A stretch of 64,000 nt of DNA from Drosophila persimilis (taxonomy: Eukaryota > Arthropoda > Insecta > Diptera > Drosophilidae), in the NCBI RefSeq assembly GCF_003286085.1, contig NW_020825353.1, forward strand, positions 1 through 64,000. Direction: 5' to 3'. A program made the position numbers and the translations under genes. Position 1 is the stretch's first letter. Every line of letters starts with the position of its first letter. Under the pieces are notes generated by a model. That model did no database searches. It had not been told where the DNA came from and saw only the letters and a program-made list of their open reading frames with translations. Positions 22,874 through 36,352 of the stretch are shown here, piece by piece.

Positions 22874-23503
22874 TGCAGACTCGGGTCTTTTGTGCGAAAA
22901 GTTCACATTGCCTGGGGCTAAATATTGTCATGATTATTATTTATGGCACAGTCCGAGAGCCTGAGAGCTGAAAGCCGGTAATGGAACTGCTCAAGCGGCC
23001 AAAATTGATACCAGGAAGTTGGTCTAATGTCTGCCGCTTCGATTTGTATCTCTAGCTGTCGATTCAACTATCTATCCAGCGATACTCGTACAACATAAGG
23101 CATAGATCTTTTCCTCTATGGAGATACATTTCTTCCTTGCTGATCTTGATCTTGATCTCATTATTTAAATATTAAATAGAGGAATCTTTTAGTGCATTCC
23201 CTGGCTTTGTTCCATCTACGACGTACTATATCTCGTCTAATTAAAATTTACAGCATTTTAAATGGTCGAGGAGCAGATGCAGCCGGCAGCCGGCATTCGC
23301 CTCCTGCTGGGCCCGCCGCCGTTATCCTCGCTCGTGTTTGATCTCTTAATGCTGGCAGGGATGCATTGCACATTTAATTTATGCCCCAGACGCCCAGCTC
23401 CCACTCCCCCGCTCCCTTTCCTTGCCCCCACCTCTCCGTAATGATTATTTTTAATTTTGTTTGCATTGCTGCACGCTGCACGCGCAACATTTCAATGTCA
23501 GAG

Positions 23504-23522
23504 GAGAGAGAGAGAGAGAGAG
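23504..23522. repeat. (GA)n run
   Basis: About nine GA dinucleotides; such runs can bind GAGA factor, but binding here is unknown. Confidence 0.8.
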
Positions 23523-23815
23523 CCCTTGCCCTTGCCTTTGCCTGGAGAGCATCTGCCTTATGTAATAGTCGTCGAGTGGCGTTTTTCCGGCAGCTCTCGA
23601 GCTCTCCATCTTTTGTGTGTGCGCATCGTCACCTTCACGATTGTGTGGCGCTATTTTCGTGGCACTTGAAATGCGTTTAATTGGTTCGACTCGGCTGGAA
23701 ATAGCTGCTCTGCCCCCTTCCGTTCTGCAGTCCCTTTGCCAGAGTGGCGCTTCACCCCTTTCTGGTTATTAATATTTACAACCTGGCCAAGTAATTTACA
23801 ACAGTTATGAGGCCA

Positions 23816-23843
23816 GGGCGGGGCGGGGCGGGGCGGGGCGGGG
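23816..23843 (+). repeat. (GGGGC)n, G-quadruplex candidate
   Basis: Six G3-4 tracts separated by single C bases on the plus strand, satisfying the usual four-tract quadruplex pattern with one-base loops. Confidence 0.8.
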
Positions 23844-26800
23844 TTGGTTAATAAATATTTGAAATTCCTTTTGAAGTGCCCCCGAAGTGGCGATAGGGTC
23901 GGGGCTAGACGATTGTATTGGTATATACGTATGTATGTATCTATTTTCGGTGGATTCTGTTCTGCCTCAATCGATTGAAGCTGGTCATGGCAACCAACTG
24001 GAACGACGAATTTATTTAGCCACATTTTTGTCATTTAAACGAACATTCCAGCAACAATTGTGATACATTTTTGCACATTTCCAACATGAATCGAGATTCC
24101 ACAAGAGAACAGATGAACGAACTATGGATTCTGATGGATTCTGATGGATTCGGAAAGATTCTGGTAGATTCTGGCAGATTTGGGACTTTGGAAAGCATAA
24201 CGAAAGCAGCTTCAGATTCCCATGGGTGGACAGGAGGGCCAGGGCCCCCACAAGGAAGTTGAGAAGCAGCGCAAGAGGGAGACAGGGGGAGACAGAGGGA
24301 TCGGGGGGAGCGAGGCCAAAGTTAAATTTATAATATCACGTCGGTCAGTTCTCGTTTCCCGTTTCAGTCTTTCCCAGTCTCCAGAGTGCATGGAAAATTC
24401 TAAAGAAAAAACTAAGGAAAAACTTTTGCATGGCATGCCGATTGCAATAAGGGGAACAGGGAACAGGGAACAAGGAGGAGGCAACTGGCCAAGTGGTGGA
24501 TGCAGATGCGGGTGGGGCATAGATTTGGTAACTGCAAACTGCACGACTTTAGCGTTTTTTGATGAATGCGACGACGACGACGACAACGAGGGATCGGAGA
24601 AGTGGGTGGAAGCTGGGCGCTGGGCGATGGGCGCTGGGAGCCTCGGACTAGGCCTGATTGCTGAAATTCACGCGACTCGATTGTCCAACAGACTAGACTC
24701 TAGTTTCAGTCTCCAGTCTCGGTCCCCGTCGCAGAGTGGGGAGAGGGGAGCCATGGCCAGAGTTATGAGCTTTAGTTTTAGTTAAAAGGCCCTGTTCTGG
24801 CTGGCCCTCATAAACAAATTTGAGTGTGTCTGCCACAGACGCTGGCAGAGCCGAGCCAATGGGAAAGTAATTTAAATGCAATGCCGAGCAGGCAAATTGT
24901 GGCCATTTAATGAGCGATTAGAGCGTTTCGCAGCCAGCGATGATGGCGTCGAGGCACGACACAGGCCGGCGACGAAGAGATGCAAAAGTTATCCAATAGA
25001 AGGCCGTTTACCGTTATGATTAGAAGCAGATGAACATTTGAATTTTGTGGCAGAGTTTTCAATAAAGGAAATGGCCATTCAATGCGTGGCATATCCAGGA
25101 AGTGGAGGAGAGAGAGAGGAGAACTCTCTGTCGAGAGCCCTTTCGAGTCCACTTGCCAGACTCTCATTAAGGCTAATCACGACTGTAGACCTAATTGCGC
25201 TTAAATGGAAACTCTTAAACTGAGCTGCAGCTCCAGCTGCAGCTCCAGATCCCCTCCGTTATATCGAGCTGTGTTTACATGCCACCAGGCTCATTGAAGC
25301 TGCCACTTCACAAGGCTGCCACGACAGGCGAAGCGGCACTAAGCCCACGCGATTAGTCAAAGACCAGAGGCAAGCGCAGAGCCAGAGCCAGAGATAGAGC
25401 CAGAACTCGGCTGGAGTGTCAATTAAATTAATATCAATTAAAAGCCATGGCAACTTGTTGCATCAACTGCATCTGGCGCTGTTTCTTTTTTGAGGGGAAA
25501 TTATGCACACGCCATCGATGCGATGCGATGCGATGCGATTCCAGGCCGCCTCCGCGCTTGATGAGAATGAGAATGGGGATGGGGATGGGGGAGTGGGGGA
25601 GTGGGAGTGCCACTTAATGAAGGGTTGACTAGCTAGATGCTATGCTGGAACTTTAATCAGCAATTTCCTGTGGCATCTTAAAGATACAAAGTAGCTTAAA
25701 AATGTCTTCAACTCTTTCTCCATCAGCCAGCAGCCACTCCCAGCTTTCACATCGCTCCTTTTGCCAGTTTTGCCACAGTTTGTCAGCGTCAGCAAGGATT
25801 AATAGAGAGGGAGCCAAGCCGCCCCTAAGGGAGCTCTCGCAGTCTCAGAGCTGCCAAAGCAAAAAACGCTCCCGTGGGTGAAGTGTCACAAAATTTGCAC
25901 GCGAACGCGGAAAGCCACATGGCAGCAGATACGACGCGTCGTACGACAGCTATGTGGAAACACGGATACAGATACAGATACAGAGATGCCAGAGATACAG
26001 AAGCCAAAGCCGAACTCTGGCTGTGGCCCCCGCCCCGACCCCCGCCCCGGCTGTGGCTGAATCTGAGGTGTAGATGTTCACGAGAGATGAGTGCTGGGCA
26101 AATAACGGGATGCAAGTCACAGATGACGGAAGACAAATGCATTGGTGCTCTGTTGAAACCTCCAGCATGAATTGCACAAGTATCTAATCCAAGAGATGCT
26201 TTGGAATTTTCATTGGCTAGAACCAGAGATCTCAAAAAAGAGCCAACATAATTTATAACTTAATAATTAGGGACGCGAATGGCGGAAATCTTCAATCGTC
26301 ATCTTGGAACAGGAACAAGATAAAGATATTAAGATATATTTCGAACGGAGACGTATCTATTGAAAAATTATATATATTTTCGATCTACACTTCAATGCCA
26401 TGTCCTTAAAGGACAAATTTATTCTGAAAGCTAATAGTTTTCAAGCATTTATATAAAAGAAATTATAATACTTACGATCCCTGGGATATAAGTACCGATT
26501 ATTCAACTTTCTAATAGGATAAATCATTTTTAAAGCAACTTTTTTCGAAATGGATCTCTATACACATGCTCGTATTGAGATTGCTCGATTTCAGTATAGT
26601 CGCAATGCTTTAAAGTGCTTGTGGTACATAAACAATCGGTAATCACTGTGATCACAGTTCTGAATCTCACTCTTCTTCTGTCCCTGTCGGTTCGCTGTCG
26701 GTTGTGAGCCATCTCCAGGGCCAGGCACACATGTCAGCATGTATTGAATGTCGTCTTCGTCTTGGTCTTCGTCTTCGGCTGCTGCTGTTCCTGCTGCTGC

Positions 26801-29800
26801 CAAGGTTGTCGTTAGGAAGGAAGCAGTAGCCGGGGCTGCTCCCAGTTTCCATCTGAGAGAGCTCTCAGCTCTCGGCTCTCAGAGTATCTTACGCACGCAC
26901 ACGCTTCCCGGCATCCCGGCATCCCGGCGTCCCGGCGTCCCAGCATCCGTGGCAGAGTCTAGGAAATGTGCAAAACTTGTGCACTGGCAAATTTATAGCG
27001 ACAAATGTTGACTCGAGATACGACAGCGAGCAGTGAGGCAGAGACAAGAGACTGGAGACGGGAGACGGGAGACAAGCGACAGGAGAGAGACGTGTGGAGA
27101 GACGAGACCCGGCTGGGAAGATGACTTTGGGGCGCAGTTAGTCTTCGAGCTGCCTCTGCCTCAAATTGAATGTCAATCGATTTTAGTTTTTAATTTAAAA
27201 AACTGCACCACGTCCTCCTGTGTATCTCCCCCCCCCCCCTTGGATCGAATCGAATCCCTTGTAATTTGGCCTGGCGTGTGCACTTGAAGAGTGCCATATT
27301 GAGCTATGCACCGCCTGATTGCACTGTGTGCGTGTTGCGTGTGCGTGTTGCGTGTGGGCGTGGCAATCAGCGGCTCAAGAGGCAAACCAGGAAGCACCAT
27401 CCACTGGGGTGGGAGATGTTTATTTGACAAACAGTTGTCTGTGGTGGGCGGGGGCACGGGCCGGGGCCGTGGCCTCCTTCTTCGAGCCCATTCAAATAAT
27501 GGTCCTCTAATTGTTTAATTGATAACCAGGCGGGTCCCACCACAAACTTGACTCGCTCTGAGTCGATGGGCTCTGTCTGCCATTTGTGCAAATTGCACGG
27601 CCATTGAAACGATTCCTATTCCCATTACCAGCTCTCCTCCCCCCCCAACCCCCCCGTTCTGCCATTAGACAGTCTATAAACATATCAACACCTGTTATGG
27701 TGGCCCCCGTGGCATGTGAAGAGTGCTTCTGCAGCAAATATTGAAAATCACTGACATCACCTGCCGTCGCCGTCGCCATCGCCTGCCGGACTCTCCCTTA
27801 ACCTAAATAACTTTTATTTGCTTGTTTTTCTACCAGTTTTATACAAAAATGTCCGCAATTGATAGGTGCATGTGTGTGTGGGGGTGTATATTTCTGCTCC
27901 TGTCAATCAATGGGACGAGGAGACAGTGGACAGCGGACTCCATGGAGTAAAAACAGGCAGGAACGGTCGTCTATGGACAGGCAGGTGTGCCTGGCCTCTC
28001 CTCGCCTGGCTCTTAATCCCGCATGCTGGTCGTTTGTCGCGTGCAAAAATATTTCCCATACACTGACAAAAATTGAGCGATAACTGTGTCACACACACAC
28101 ACACACAGAAATGATACAAAATTGCAGAATGCCAACAATGCAGACAATGCGGACAGGATCCATATTCGGTGCTGTTCTTGCAGTGTTTCTGCTCCTGCCC
28201 CCCGCCCCTATGGCGGCTCCACTCTTTCGCAGCTGCATTGTCAATTTCACACGCCAGTTGGTCTGGTCAGCTGCTCCCTGTCCCTGTCCCTGTCCCTGTC
28301 GCTGGCCCACTGCCACCCCCCAGTTCCCCTCTGGTCTCTGGCCACTGTGTCCTTGTTCCTGTTCCTGTCTGCGTCGCCTCTTCAGCGGGTATTTTGTTAT
28401 TGCTAACCATTCGTGGCACGTTCAATTGATTGAATTGAAGTCGCATCGCAGCGGAATGGAACGAAACGGACTGCAATGGCCTGGAATGGGGTGGGGTGGG
28501 GGTGGGCTGTGGAGGCAGGACTCGTTTGCCCTCTCAGTGATATTATTGTTATTGTTGCAAGGGCTTGTTAGGCGGACTTTCGATCATACATGTATGTGTA
28601 TGTGTGTGTAGATGGCCCGGGCAGCTGTCCATCTCCGGTCCTTGTCCTGCCATGTAACAATTATTCAATTTGATTTACTCTTACCAATCCCCCCCCCGTC
28701 CACCCCCCCAATACCAATACCTATACCCCTATATCTTTGTTATTCCTGCTGTATGTCTGTGCGAGTGCGTGTGCGTGCGTGTGCGTGTGTGTGTGCGTAG
28801 CTTTCTATCGGTTTTGGCACATTGTTGTTATCACACCTCAATAGCTGCCAAATGTGTCGCCCGTTGGCGGCGTCATGGCTTACACCTGTTTTCCCATTTC
28901 CCCATTTCCCCTTTTCCCCCTTCTCCATTCCCCTTGTTCCCCTTCCACCACAAACCATTGTGCGTCCGCACCGGAAGTGCTTGCCTCTTGGAAGCGGAAG
29001 TGAATTTAATGCGAACGCAATTTGGATAACCGCTTTAGCAAAAGCCCATTAACAGCCTTAGACAGGACATCCATTCACATGTGTATATACCTAAATGCAT
29101 ATGTATGTGTGTGTGTGTGCTGTATTTAAAGGCTTATGTGGACATTAATACGAAAATAATTCAACTAAATATACATATTTCATATTTCAAATAAAAATAT
29201 ACACATAAATTCATTTATATGCAAATCAAATATTTTCATATTTCGATTAAATATATATCCGATTAATTGAATATATTATTATATTTAATTTAAAGTGCTT
29301 TATGTTTCAATCAAAGGAAAATATATTTAGTTTCAATATGTTTGCATTTAAAAAACGAATATTTCATTTATTAAGTGTTGTGTTTCGTTTTATTAAGCCA
29401 TTCAATTAATATTTTTATTGACCAATTATCCATGCGGAACGGAATTTTTTATGCTCCACTTGAAGTTCCTCTGTAGAACTCTGAGTGGAAAATGTCTGTT
29501 CCTTCTGGCAGCTTCTCCAAATCAATCTTTATCCTTTAGTTAGTACATATTTTACAGCCTCGGACACCCCCCGCCCACCCGTCTGCGGACCCTTGCATTG
29601 GATTCCTGCTGCAACCTCGTTTGAACCTTAACAAATAGCGACGAAAATTGCAACAAATGTGTTACGAATGGTTCGTGATCGTGGCATGACAGAATGTCGC
29701 CGGCAACAACAACAACAACAGCAACAGTTTGCTGCCTCCTCAGCCACAACTACAGCAAACTGAACCAGAGAATTGTAGACCAATGAGGAAATCGTTACCT

Positions 29801-30648
29801 TGGCTTAAACCACTTAAACATCACGAGTTGAACTCTTAACAGCCTGGGACTGGGACTGCGGCTGCGGCTGCGGCTGGGAGAAGACTTTCGGGGCGCTCGC
29901 TGGCTGATGATGTTGATGAGGAGGAGACGACGACAAAGAAGTTGACAACGGCAGCGGCAGCAGCAGCAGCAGAAACAACAACGAGATTAGCCGCGTTGAT
30001 GAGAGAAGAGAGAGAGAGAGAAGGAGATGGTGGGAGGGAGGGAGGGGAGATCGAGAGTGGTAGCCATGGGCTCCTGAGGTTGCTTGTTTCTTCATGGTAT
30101 CTCTCTGGCCTGGTCTGGTCGATTACAACGTAACCAAGTGTTTTTGCTGTTGCTGTTGCTGTGGCTGTTGCTGATGCAATAAATCGCCGACATTGCTGAA
30201 AGTTGTTGCAGAGATTGTGATAAAAGTAAATCGTTGCAGCAGCACTGAGACACGATCAGGCAGGCCCTCGAGGACCAGGACCAGGACCAAAACGGGGACC
30301 AGACCCAGACCCAGAACCAGACCCAGATCATCGATATCAAATTACTTTGGATTCAAATGCTGCCAGAACATAGTCTGTCGCATCCTCCACTGCTTTTCTT
30401 ATCAATTTCGTTGGGCCAACTCTCCGGGAGAGCACGTAGAAAAAGTTAACACACACTCGCCTGAACAGTCGTGGGAAAAGGGGAAGTGGAAGTGGAAGGG
30501 GAAGGGGTGGGGAGGGGAGGGGAGGGGGAAAACTTGTGCCAACCACTTGGAATTTTTGGGTAAAAGCATCCCCAAAAGCGTTACGTTGGCGTATTCTAAA
30601 CTTTGGCGCTACTTTTTGCCCATGAAGCTAAAGTCATTATCATTAAAG

Positions 30649-30683
30649 CCATACCATACCATACCATGCCATGCCATGCCATA
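30649..30683. repeat. (CCATA/CCATG)n pentamer run
   Basis: About seven tandem CCATA then CCATG units. Confidence 0.8.
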
Positions 30684-32599
30684 CTTTTCTGCCAAAAAAC
30701 TTTCACTCCTCTGTGACTGTTTCGCTGTGTGTGTGTGTGTGTGCGAGCAAGGATGGGCGGAAAGGAGCTGAGCGGAAAATATTGTAAATTGTATCTAACA
30801 GATACTTTATCGAGCCGAAATAGAAACTTTTGCCATTGTCCGCGAGCAACAAACTGACACACATGCGAAACATAGAGAGAGAGGGAGAGAGAAGGGAGTT
30901 GGGAATTACATGCCAAGATAATGAGAGTATAACTGGGCGTGGCATCAACTTGCGAGTATTCTCCAACTGCAAGGGAAAACTTTTGTGTGCGTGCGTGTGT
31001 GTGTGTGTGTGTCGCAGTGGAAAAGTTTTTGCGCTCTGCTGCATGGAAAATTGTCATTCAAAAAGATGCAAAAAGTAATATTTTCGGATTTTTTTTTTTA
31101 CTAATTCCAAAATCATTTCTACGAAAATTATATTCTCTTTGGGAAATGTGGGAAAGAACCCGTCAAGAGCTATCTATTGAAATCCAAGAATCGATCGGCC
31201 TAGTGGACAGAACTATAAGCCTATCGATCAGAAGTCTATATATAGTTTTTATTATGTAAACAGGAAGACTCTTATGACTTTTAGCATCCTCTGCCTCCCT
31301 AGGCATTTGGTATTATTTTTTATTATTTTTTTACCATGGAAATGGGTGCCTGCGTCCCCCATTTCTGCATCAGTAGATCTATCTGTGGAAAGCTTTACAG
31401 CACTACGAAGGCCAGAATTTGTCTGTGGAAATAAATAAAGAATATAAAGAATGGAAATTACTTGTGGAGAGACCCAAACAACAAACAATTGAGACAGAAT
31501 AGTTCAAGAATGTTGTAAGTAGACGATATATTGAAGGTGAAATTCTAACTCAGATGCAGACGTGGCATCTGTGGTGTCCCCTGAAATGCAGGTAATCTCT
31601 AGGCCCTGGTCTGAGAGCAGATAAAACTAACCCAGTGCTGGAGGGACGGCTTAAATCCACCAATTTGATGGCCATAATATGTCTTCATTGCTCAGACACT
31701 GACATGAGCATGATTCTGTGGTAATCATAACCCCTCGGGCTATGGAAATCAGCGATGCATTGTTGGCATCCACCGTTGCCGGTCGCTGGCACTGCCTGCC
31801 ATTAAATTGTAACCAAGAAATCGACGGTCCGGCAACTGGAGCTGAAAGAGTGAAAGGCACAGTGCAGAAGGCGAAGAAGAAGGAGAAGAGAACTTGCAGC
31901 TGGTTCGGTTTCGGTCCTCCTGGCATGCCTGGCCTGGCCTGGCCTGGCCTGGCCTGGCTTGGCCTGGCCTGGGTAACCGTAACCTGATTCAATGAGCTTG
32001 AAAATCTATCACTTCTTCTGCTGCATGCGGGCCTTTCTTTTTGCCACACATTTCTGCCTATAAAAAGGCCAAGACTTGATTGACCAGCAGCGGCAGCGGC
32101 AAGCAGCTCCCATTCTGTTTATGAGCCTTTTTTCGGAATACTTTCTAAAGTAGAGGCAGCCATGGCCCGCAGCTGTTTTATTACAAATTGGAAATTTGTC
32201 TCAAAAGCGCCCAAGGAGACGACATTTGCATTCGCCAAAGCTCGACAAATTTCCAAACGCATTTATCACCGCACTCAGATCTGCAGCGAACTCAGTCCAG
32301 ACACGACACGGCACGACACAGCCGCGGTCTGTCTCTCCATTCGTTTGTCTTTGATTTTACTTTCGAAATGGCACTTAATTAGTGGCAAGGGGAATACTCT
32401 GGCTGACCGAAAGGCACAGCCCAAAACGGGGAACTGCTGGGGCTGCCATTTGCATACATTCGGTGGAAAATTCGGTGAGGTCAAAGTTTGACTGTGAGAA
32501 TGCCGAAAAGTGAAAAGTGCAAAGACGGAAATATTCCCTTTTCTTACATCCCTAGTTAATACTCATTTTCTCTAGTTAATTCTCGATGCTACAGCAATT

Positions 32600-33030
32600 A
32601 CTTGGCTAAGTCCAAGCTTAAATTAAAATGCGATCCTCAGCCATTCTTCAGGTTGGTTAACTCATCTTTCCCTCATCTTTACACTATCTCTAGGCCTGCT
32701 TTTGTCTCGTCGGGGGGGCCTCAAGGTAGGCATCTTGGTCCCTTGTTATTGAATGATCTTCGCCAAATTATAACTCATTCCCGAGTCCTAATGTATGCTG
32801 ATTATGTCAAGCTATGTTTTTCTTATAGTGATCCCGTGTCCCCCTAATGACCTTCCATCCAAGCAAGTCTTACCTTTTTATGTTTTTGGGCATTATCCGC
32901 TATGTCGAATAAAGCCAAAGAAGTTATTGGTTTTATCATTAGATGGTCCATGGAATTTACTAAGCTACTTTATGTTTCTCTTGTTTCTCCGCGGAAGGGT
33001 TCCACTTCTAGACATCTTCCTTGTTAAGGG
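32600..33030 (+). mobile_element. Decayed non-LTR retrotransposon, reverse transcriptase fragment
   Basis: One frame reads KLKCDPQPFFRLVNSS, then GGPQGRHLGPLL, NDL and VLMYADYVKLCF, matching LINE reverse transcriptase blocks (SxVPQGSxLGPLLFxxFINDL and YADDxKL). Another frame from 32913 reads AKEVIGFIIRWSMEFTKLLYVSL, the thumb-region block that follows in Jockey/CR1-like elements. The copy is dead: the catalytic YADD is YADY (32794-32805), residues before NDL are deleted, the first block is changed, and at least one frameshift separates the pieces. Family assignment within the non-LTR elements is not possible from this fragment. The ends are approximate; related sequence may run to about 33200. 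Confidence 0.85.
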
Positions 33031-33990
33031 AGTTCCACTCTCTTGAAAGCTAAACTTCTCTCTTCCACTGCCCTCATTTGTCCTTTTAGTATTTCTGTCC
33101 TCTGTTTCTCTTCATCTTTAACTCCTACTTCATCCTACTAACTACTAAATTTCGGACTTTGCCGTAATTACAATATATTTTATCAGTTGTTTTAGTAAAG
33201 CTTTCGTTTCAGTTAATCACAATCTTCTTATCCATAAACTATCGTTCCTTGGGTCACTGGGACCCTGCTGTTTTGTGACACTTGTGCTATAAAGATCAAA
33301 TATAATTTCATTTGACTTTCTTCAATCTTGAATTTTTGTGTCATAGAAATTTCCATAGAGAATAGCCTGCTTGTAGAGTCACTTATGTTGTACGTTTTTC
33401 CTATAAAGTTTAGAAATTTGGTTACAAAACTTAAGCTGATCAATGACTAGAAGGGCCCGAATAAAATCCAACCGCATCACCCTCCCAAACAGCATTCTGA
33501 ATGCATTCTTTTACACACAGATTTCGGTTGGAACTTTCAATATTTTTTGTGGCATACTTTTGGGGATTTGGCGAAAAACATTTCTGTTTCCTCCGGTAGA
33601 AACATCGTAGAGGGCTTATTCTAAATTATGTATATATTTAATTAGAAATATTCTCCGTTGTATGCATAGATATTTGAAGATAATTATCATATTTTATCAA
33701 TTCAATATCGAATCTATAGGCATTCCATTGATTAAGCAGCGGTTGAAAAGAGCAAGGACCTCTGGCTTTGGCACCGCCTACGGCCACAATTAATCCGAAT
33801 ATTAATTATGCAGAATCGCATACCATACCACAGCCATATCGATTTGCCATAACTGACACATTTTCCAGCCATTGTTCCTTCTTCTGCGGCGGCTCCTGCA
33901 GCTGTTGCGGACTTGTGGGGGCCACAAAGAGCAGATGGAGATGACAGAGCCACTGCGCCTATTCCTCTGACGAGGGAGCACCACTCACAG

Positions 33991-33994
<4 letters not shown>

Positions 33995-34024
<30 letters not shown>
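33995..34024. repeat. (TG)15 microsatellite
   Basis: Thirty bases of uninterrupted TG. Confidence 0.95.
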
Positions 34025-34029
<5 letters not shown>

Positions 34030-34350
34030 AATTAGTAGCGCTTTATTCGTTAGTGTTGGTGCTGTTTGTACCACCATGCTGCCTGACAAATGCAAAGCCA
34101 TATGATGCCGACTGGCCCGTCCGTGTAGACCGTACAATGACCCACATTGTGATGCGCTTTTATTAGACACGCGAGGCGCAAAAACAAAGGGGCCTCCACA
34201 ATGGCTCCACACAATGGACGACAAAATTGTCATCATCATCATCAACATCATCATCATCAAACAGAAAACAGAAAAGCGAATGAAGGAACGAAGCTCACAT
34301 GCAGACAATGCAAGTGTGGCACAGGTTACAGGACATTAAACTCGCATTCG

Positions 34351-34387
34351 TACGAGTACGAGTACGAGTACGAGTAACGAGTACGAG
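34351..34387. repeat. (TACGAG)n hexamer run
   Basis: About six TACGAG units upstream of the UNC93-like start. A complementary ACTCGT run occurs near 42961-42986, and single ACTCGTACGAGT copies near 5390, so the hexamer is dispersed. Confidence 0.8.
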
Positions 34388-34550
34388 CAGCCGAGAAATG
34401 TGTGCAAATCATGGAAAAATTTGAAAGAAAAATTACTTTGATCAAGCTAGTTTTGAGTTCTACTTTATCGAACGACAAACAATGCGATCAAACAGTTTGG
34501 AAATTTTATTTGAAATATAACAAAAGGCAATTCTACAATATATTTTGGAA

Positions 34551-35289
34551 ATGAATAGCAACGAGAGGCGTCGTTCCTCCGCGGCCACAGAGTTTTTGGA
34601 GGTTGTTGTGAGGCCCAAGAAATATTACAAAGCAAAGCATCCTCCCGATCATGCGGATCGTGATAAAATTATCGTCAGTTCAGGGGAGAAGTTTCGCATA
34701 CTTAAAAACGTGGCCGTCATATCCCTGGCCATGACGATACAGTATGTGGCCTATCAGGTAACAACACACAGGCACCAATCTGATGGGGTAGCGTAACACT
34801 CGCTAAACCCCTATATCTCCATAGGGCACTCTCAATCTACAGTCATCGCTGAATGCCAAGGAGGGGCTGGGCACCATAGCCCTCTCTTGCATCTACCTTT
34901 CCATGGGCATATCCTGTCTGCTCCTGCCGACCATCATGATACGTCTGCTCACCTGTAAGTGGACCCTGGTCGTCGGACAGGTCTGCTTCATACCCTATAT
35001 AGCCCTGCAGCTGTACTCGCGGTATGTGGTACCAGAAAAATCATCATGTTATTACTTATTGAGGGATCTCTTGCGTGCAGCTTTTACACACTCATTCCGG
35101 CGGGCATTTTGCTGGGCGTGTTTGCTGCCCCCATGTGGGCCGCCCATGCCACCTATCTCACCCAGATCAGTCAGATATATGCGATTATAACCTCCTCCCA
35201 GATGGACGCTGTGATCACGCTATTCTTTGGTATATTCTTCTTTGCCTGGCAGAATGCCGACACCGTTGGAAATCTACTATCCAGCTTGG
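34551..35289 (+). CDS. UNC93-like membrane protein, first three coding exons (partial)
   Basis: Member of the UNC93 branch of the major facilitator fold; relatives regulate potassium channels (nematode UNC-93) or traffic Toll-like receptors (UNC93B1). Exon 1 is 34551-34757 (ATG 34551; starts MNSNERRRSSAATEF), exon 2 is 34825-35021 and exon 3 is 35081-35289. The two introns are 67 and 59 bases with GT...AG ends, and the phases agree (0, then 2). Joined, they give 204 codons with five membrane segments: NVAVISLAMTIQYVAY, the IALSCIYLSMGISCLLLP region, WTLVVGQVCFIPYIAL, LIPAGILLGVFAAPMWAA, and AVITLFFGIFFFAWQ. The family hallmark WAAHATYLTQ is present, and the piece ends at GNLLSSLG before donor GTGAGT (phase 1). 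Usual family length is about 500 residues with 11-12 membrane segments, so more than half is missing. No stop or frameshift interrupts these exons. I found no continuing exon in the window. Confidence 0.85.
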
Positions 35290-35592
35290 GTGAGTTTTCG
35301 GGGGATCTCTGACTGGTTTGTTCTCCCACTTATATGTACATATAAACGTATATCTTACAAGAGCCATGATCTAATTTCAACTGAAAGCCATTTCTGGCAG
35401 CCTGCAATATCATTTTGCCCGTATAATTGCATTTATGATTAGATGAGGGGCCCCACAGTCGGCCCAGATTGAGCAGCAGAGGTAGTGAGATGTGGTAAGG
35501 GGAGTGTCCGGGGTACAGGTAGAGGTAGAGGTAGAGGTTGGGTCTTTTAACCAATGGGGCAGTTAGTCAGTTCCAGTTAGCCGCAAGAGCAG

Positions 35593-35646
35593 CCACCACC
35601 ACCACCACCACCACCACCACCACCATCATCATCGTCATCATCATCA
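35593..35646. repeat. (CCA)n then (ATC)n trinucleotide run
   Basis: About ten CCA triplets followed by ATC-rich triplets; the ORFs here are poly-Thr or poly-Gly/Asp translations of the repeat. Confidence 0.9.
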
Positions 35647-36126
35647 CCAGCATCAGTGGGCGGACCACAGACGATAAGAGCAAGCGACACATGCAACAAA
35701 GCGGGCCAGTTTACACCTGCAACAGGGCTGGGGGGGAGTTTCACCTGCACCTGCATGGCCTTTCCCATGTAATTATTTGTAATTTGTTCTCCCAAGTGCA
35801 GGGCGAGTGCAGCCTGCTAACCAATTGTCCTAGTTGGTCCTTGTGCCCTCCACTAGGGCCTCACTCCCGTTCCCTCCTCCAGTTGTGTACATTCGGAAGT
35901 GCTTTGTTATGGTTGTTATTGCAGCTAATACAATATATATACATAGTGAGAGGAAGAGAGAGAGAGAGAGAGGGGGGCCAAGATGGGGCTGCTTGAATGC
36001 ACATGTTAGTCGTCGTAAATCGAAAATGCCAACAGCTACTTAAAAGCCTTTCCATTTGAAATATTAGACGAGGCCTTAAGGAATGGCGTTGGGAAGGCGA
36101 ACGACAGTGGGAGGACGTTGTCACTA

Positions 36127-36352
36127 CACTCAGAGAAATAATAAACCCAAACGTAAAGAAATTAAATAGATTTCACTTTGATTTAAACATAAAACTATGA
36201 AAAAGTCTATAAAATAAATCAAATATAGTAAGATGGTAGGAAATATGTTTATTTTGATCAAATATTTTCATATTTATGTTAAAATGAAAGTGAAAACTGT
36301 TTTTTGCTTGCACAATTTCTCTCTTCCAGAGGTGGGCTTTTTTCTCTGTGTG
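36127..36352. mobile_element. MITE-like element, copy A (226 bp)
   Basis: The left end CACTCAGAGAAA and the right end TTTCTCTGTGTG form a 12-base terminal inverted repeat with one mismatch. TA lies immediately outside both ends, as expected for a Tc1/mariner-type target duplication. The interior is A/T-rich and non-coding. Confidence 0.65.

Larger units (their letters stand above)
22001..32599. other. Intergenic, no gene seen
   Basis: Contains an ACTCC run (22842-22873), a GA run (23504-23522), a (GGGGC)n G-quadruplex candidate (23816-23843), an AT-rich island (29140-29450) sharing a 17-base exact match with the MITE-like element at 36127, a run of nine C at about 28688, and CCATA/CCATG pentamers (30649-30683). 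No spliced or intact coding gene is supported. Confidence 0.5.
33031..34550. other. Intergenic spacer before the UNC93-like gene
   Basis: Possible LINE remnant up to about 33200, AT-rich spacer, the TG run at 33995-34024, a CAT/ATC run near 34230-34259, and the TACGAG run at 34351-34387. The last 100 or so bases may be the 5' leader of the UNC93-like gene; no core promoter motif is convincing. Confidence 0.45.

Noticed and set aside
28111-28611. 166-codon ORF with a signal-peptide-like start
   Set aside because: The rest is Cys-Pro repeats from a CCCTGT run and other low-complexity sequence; no family resemblance.
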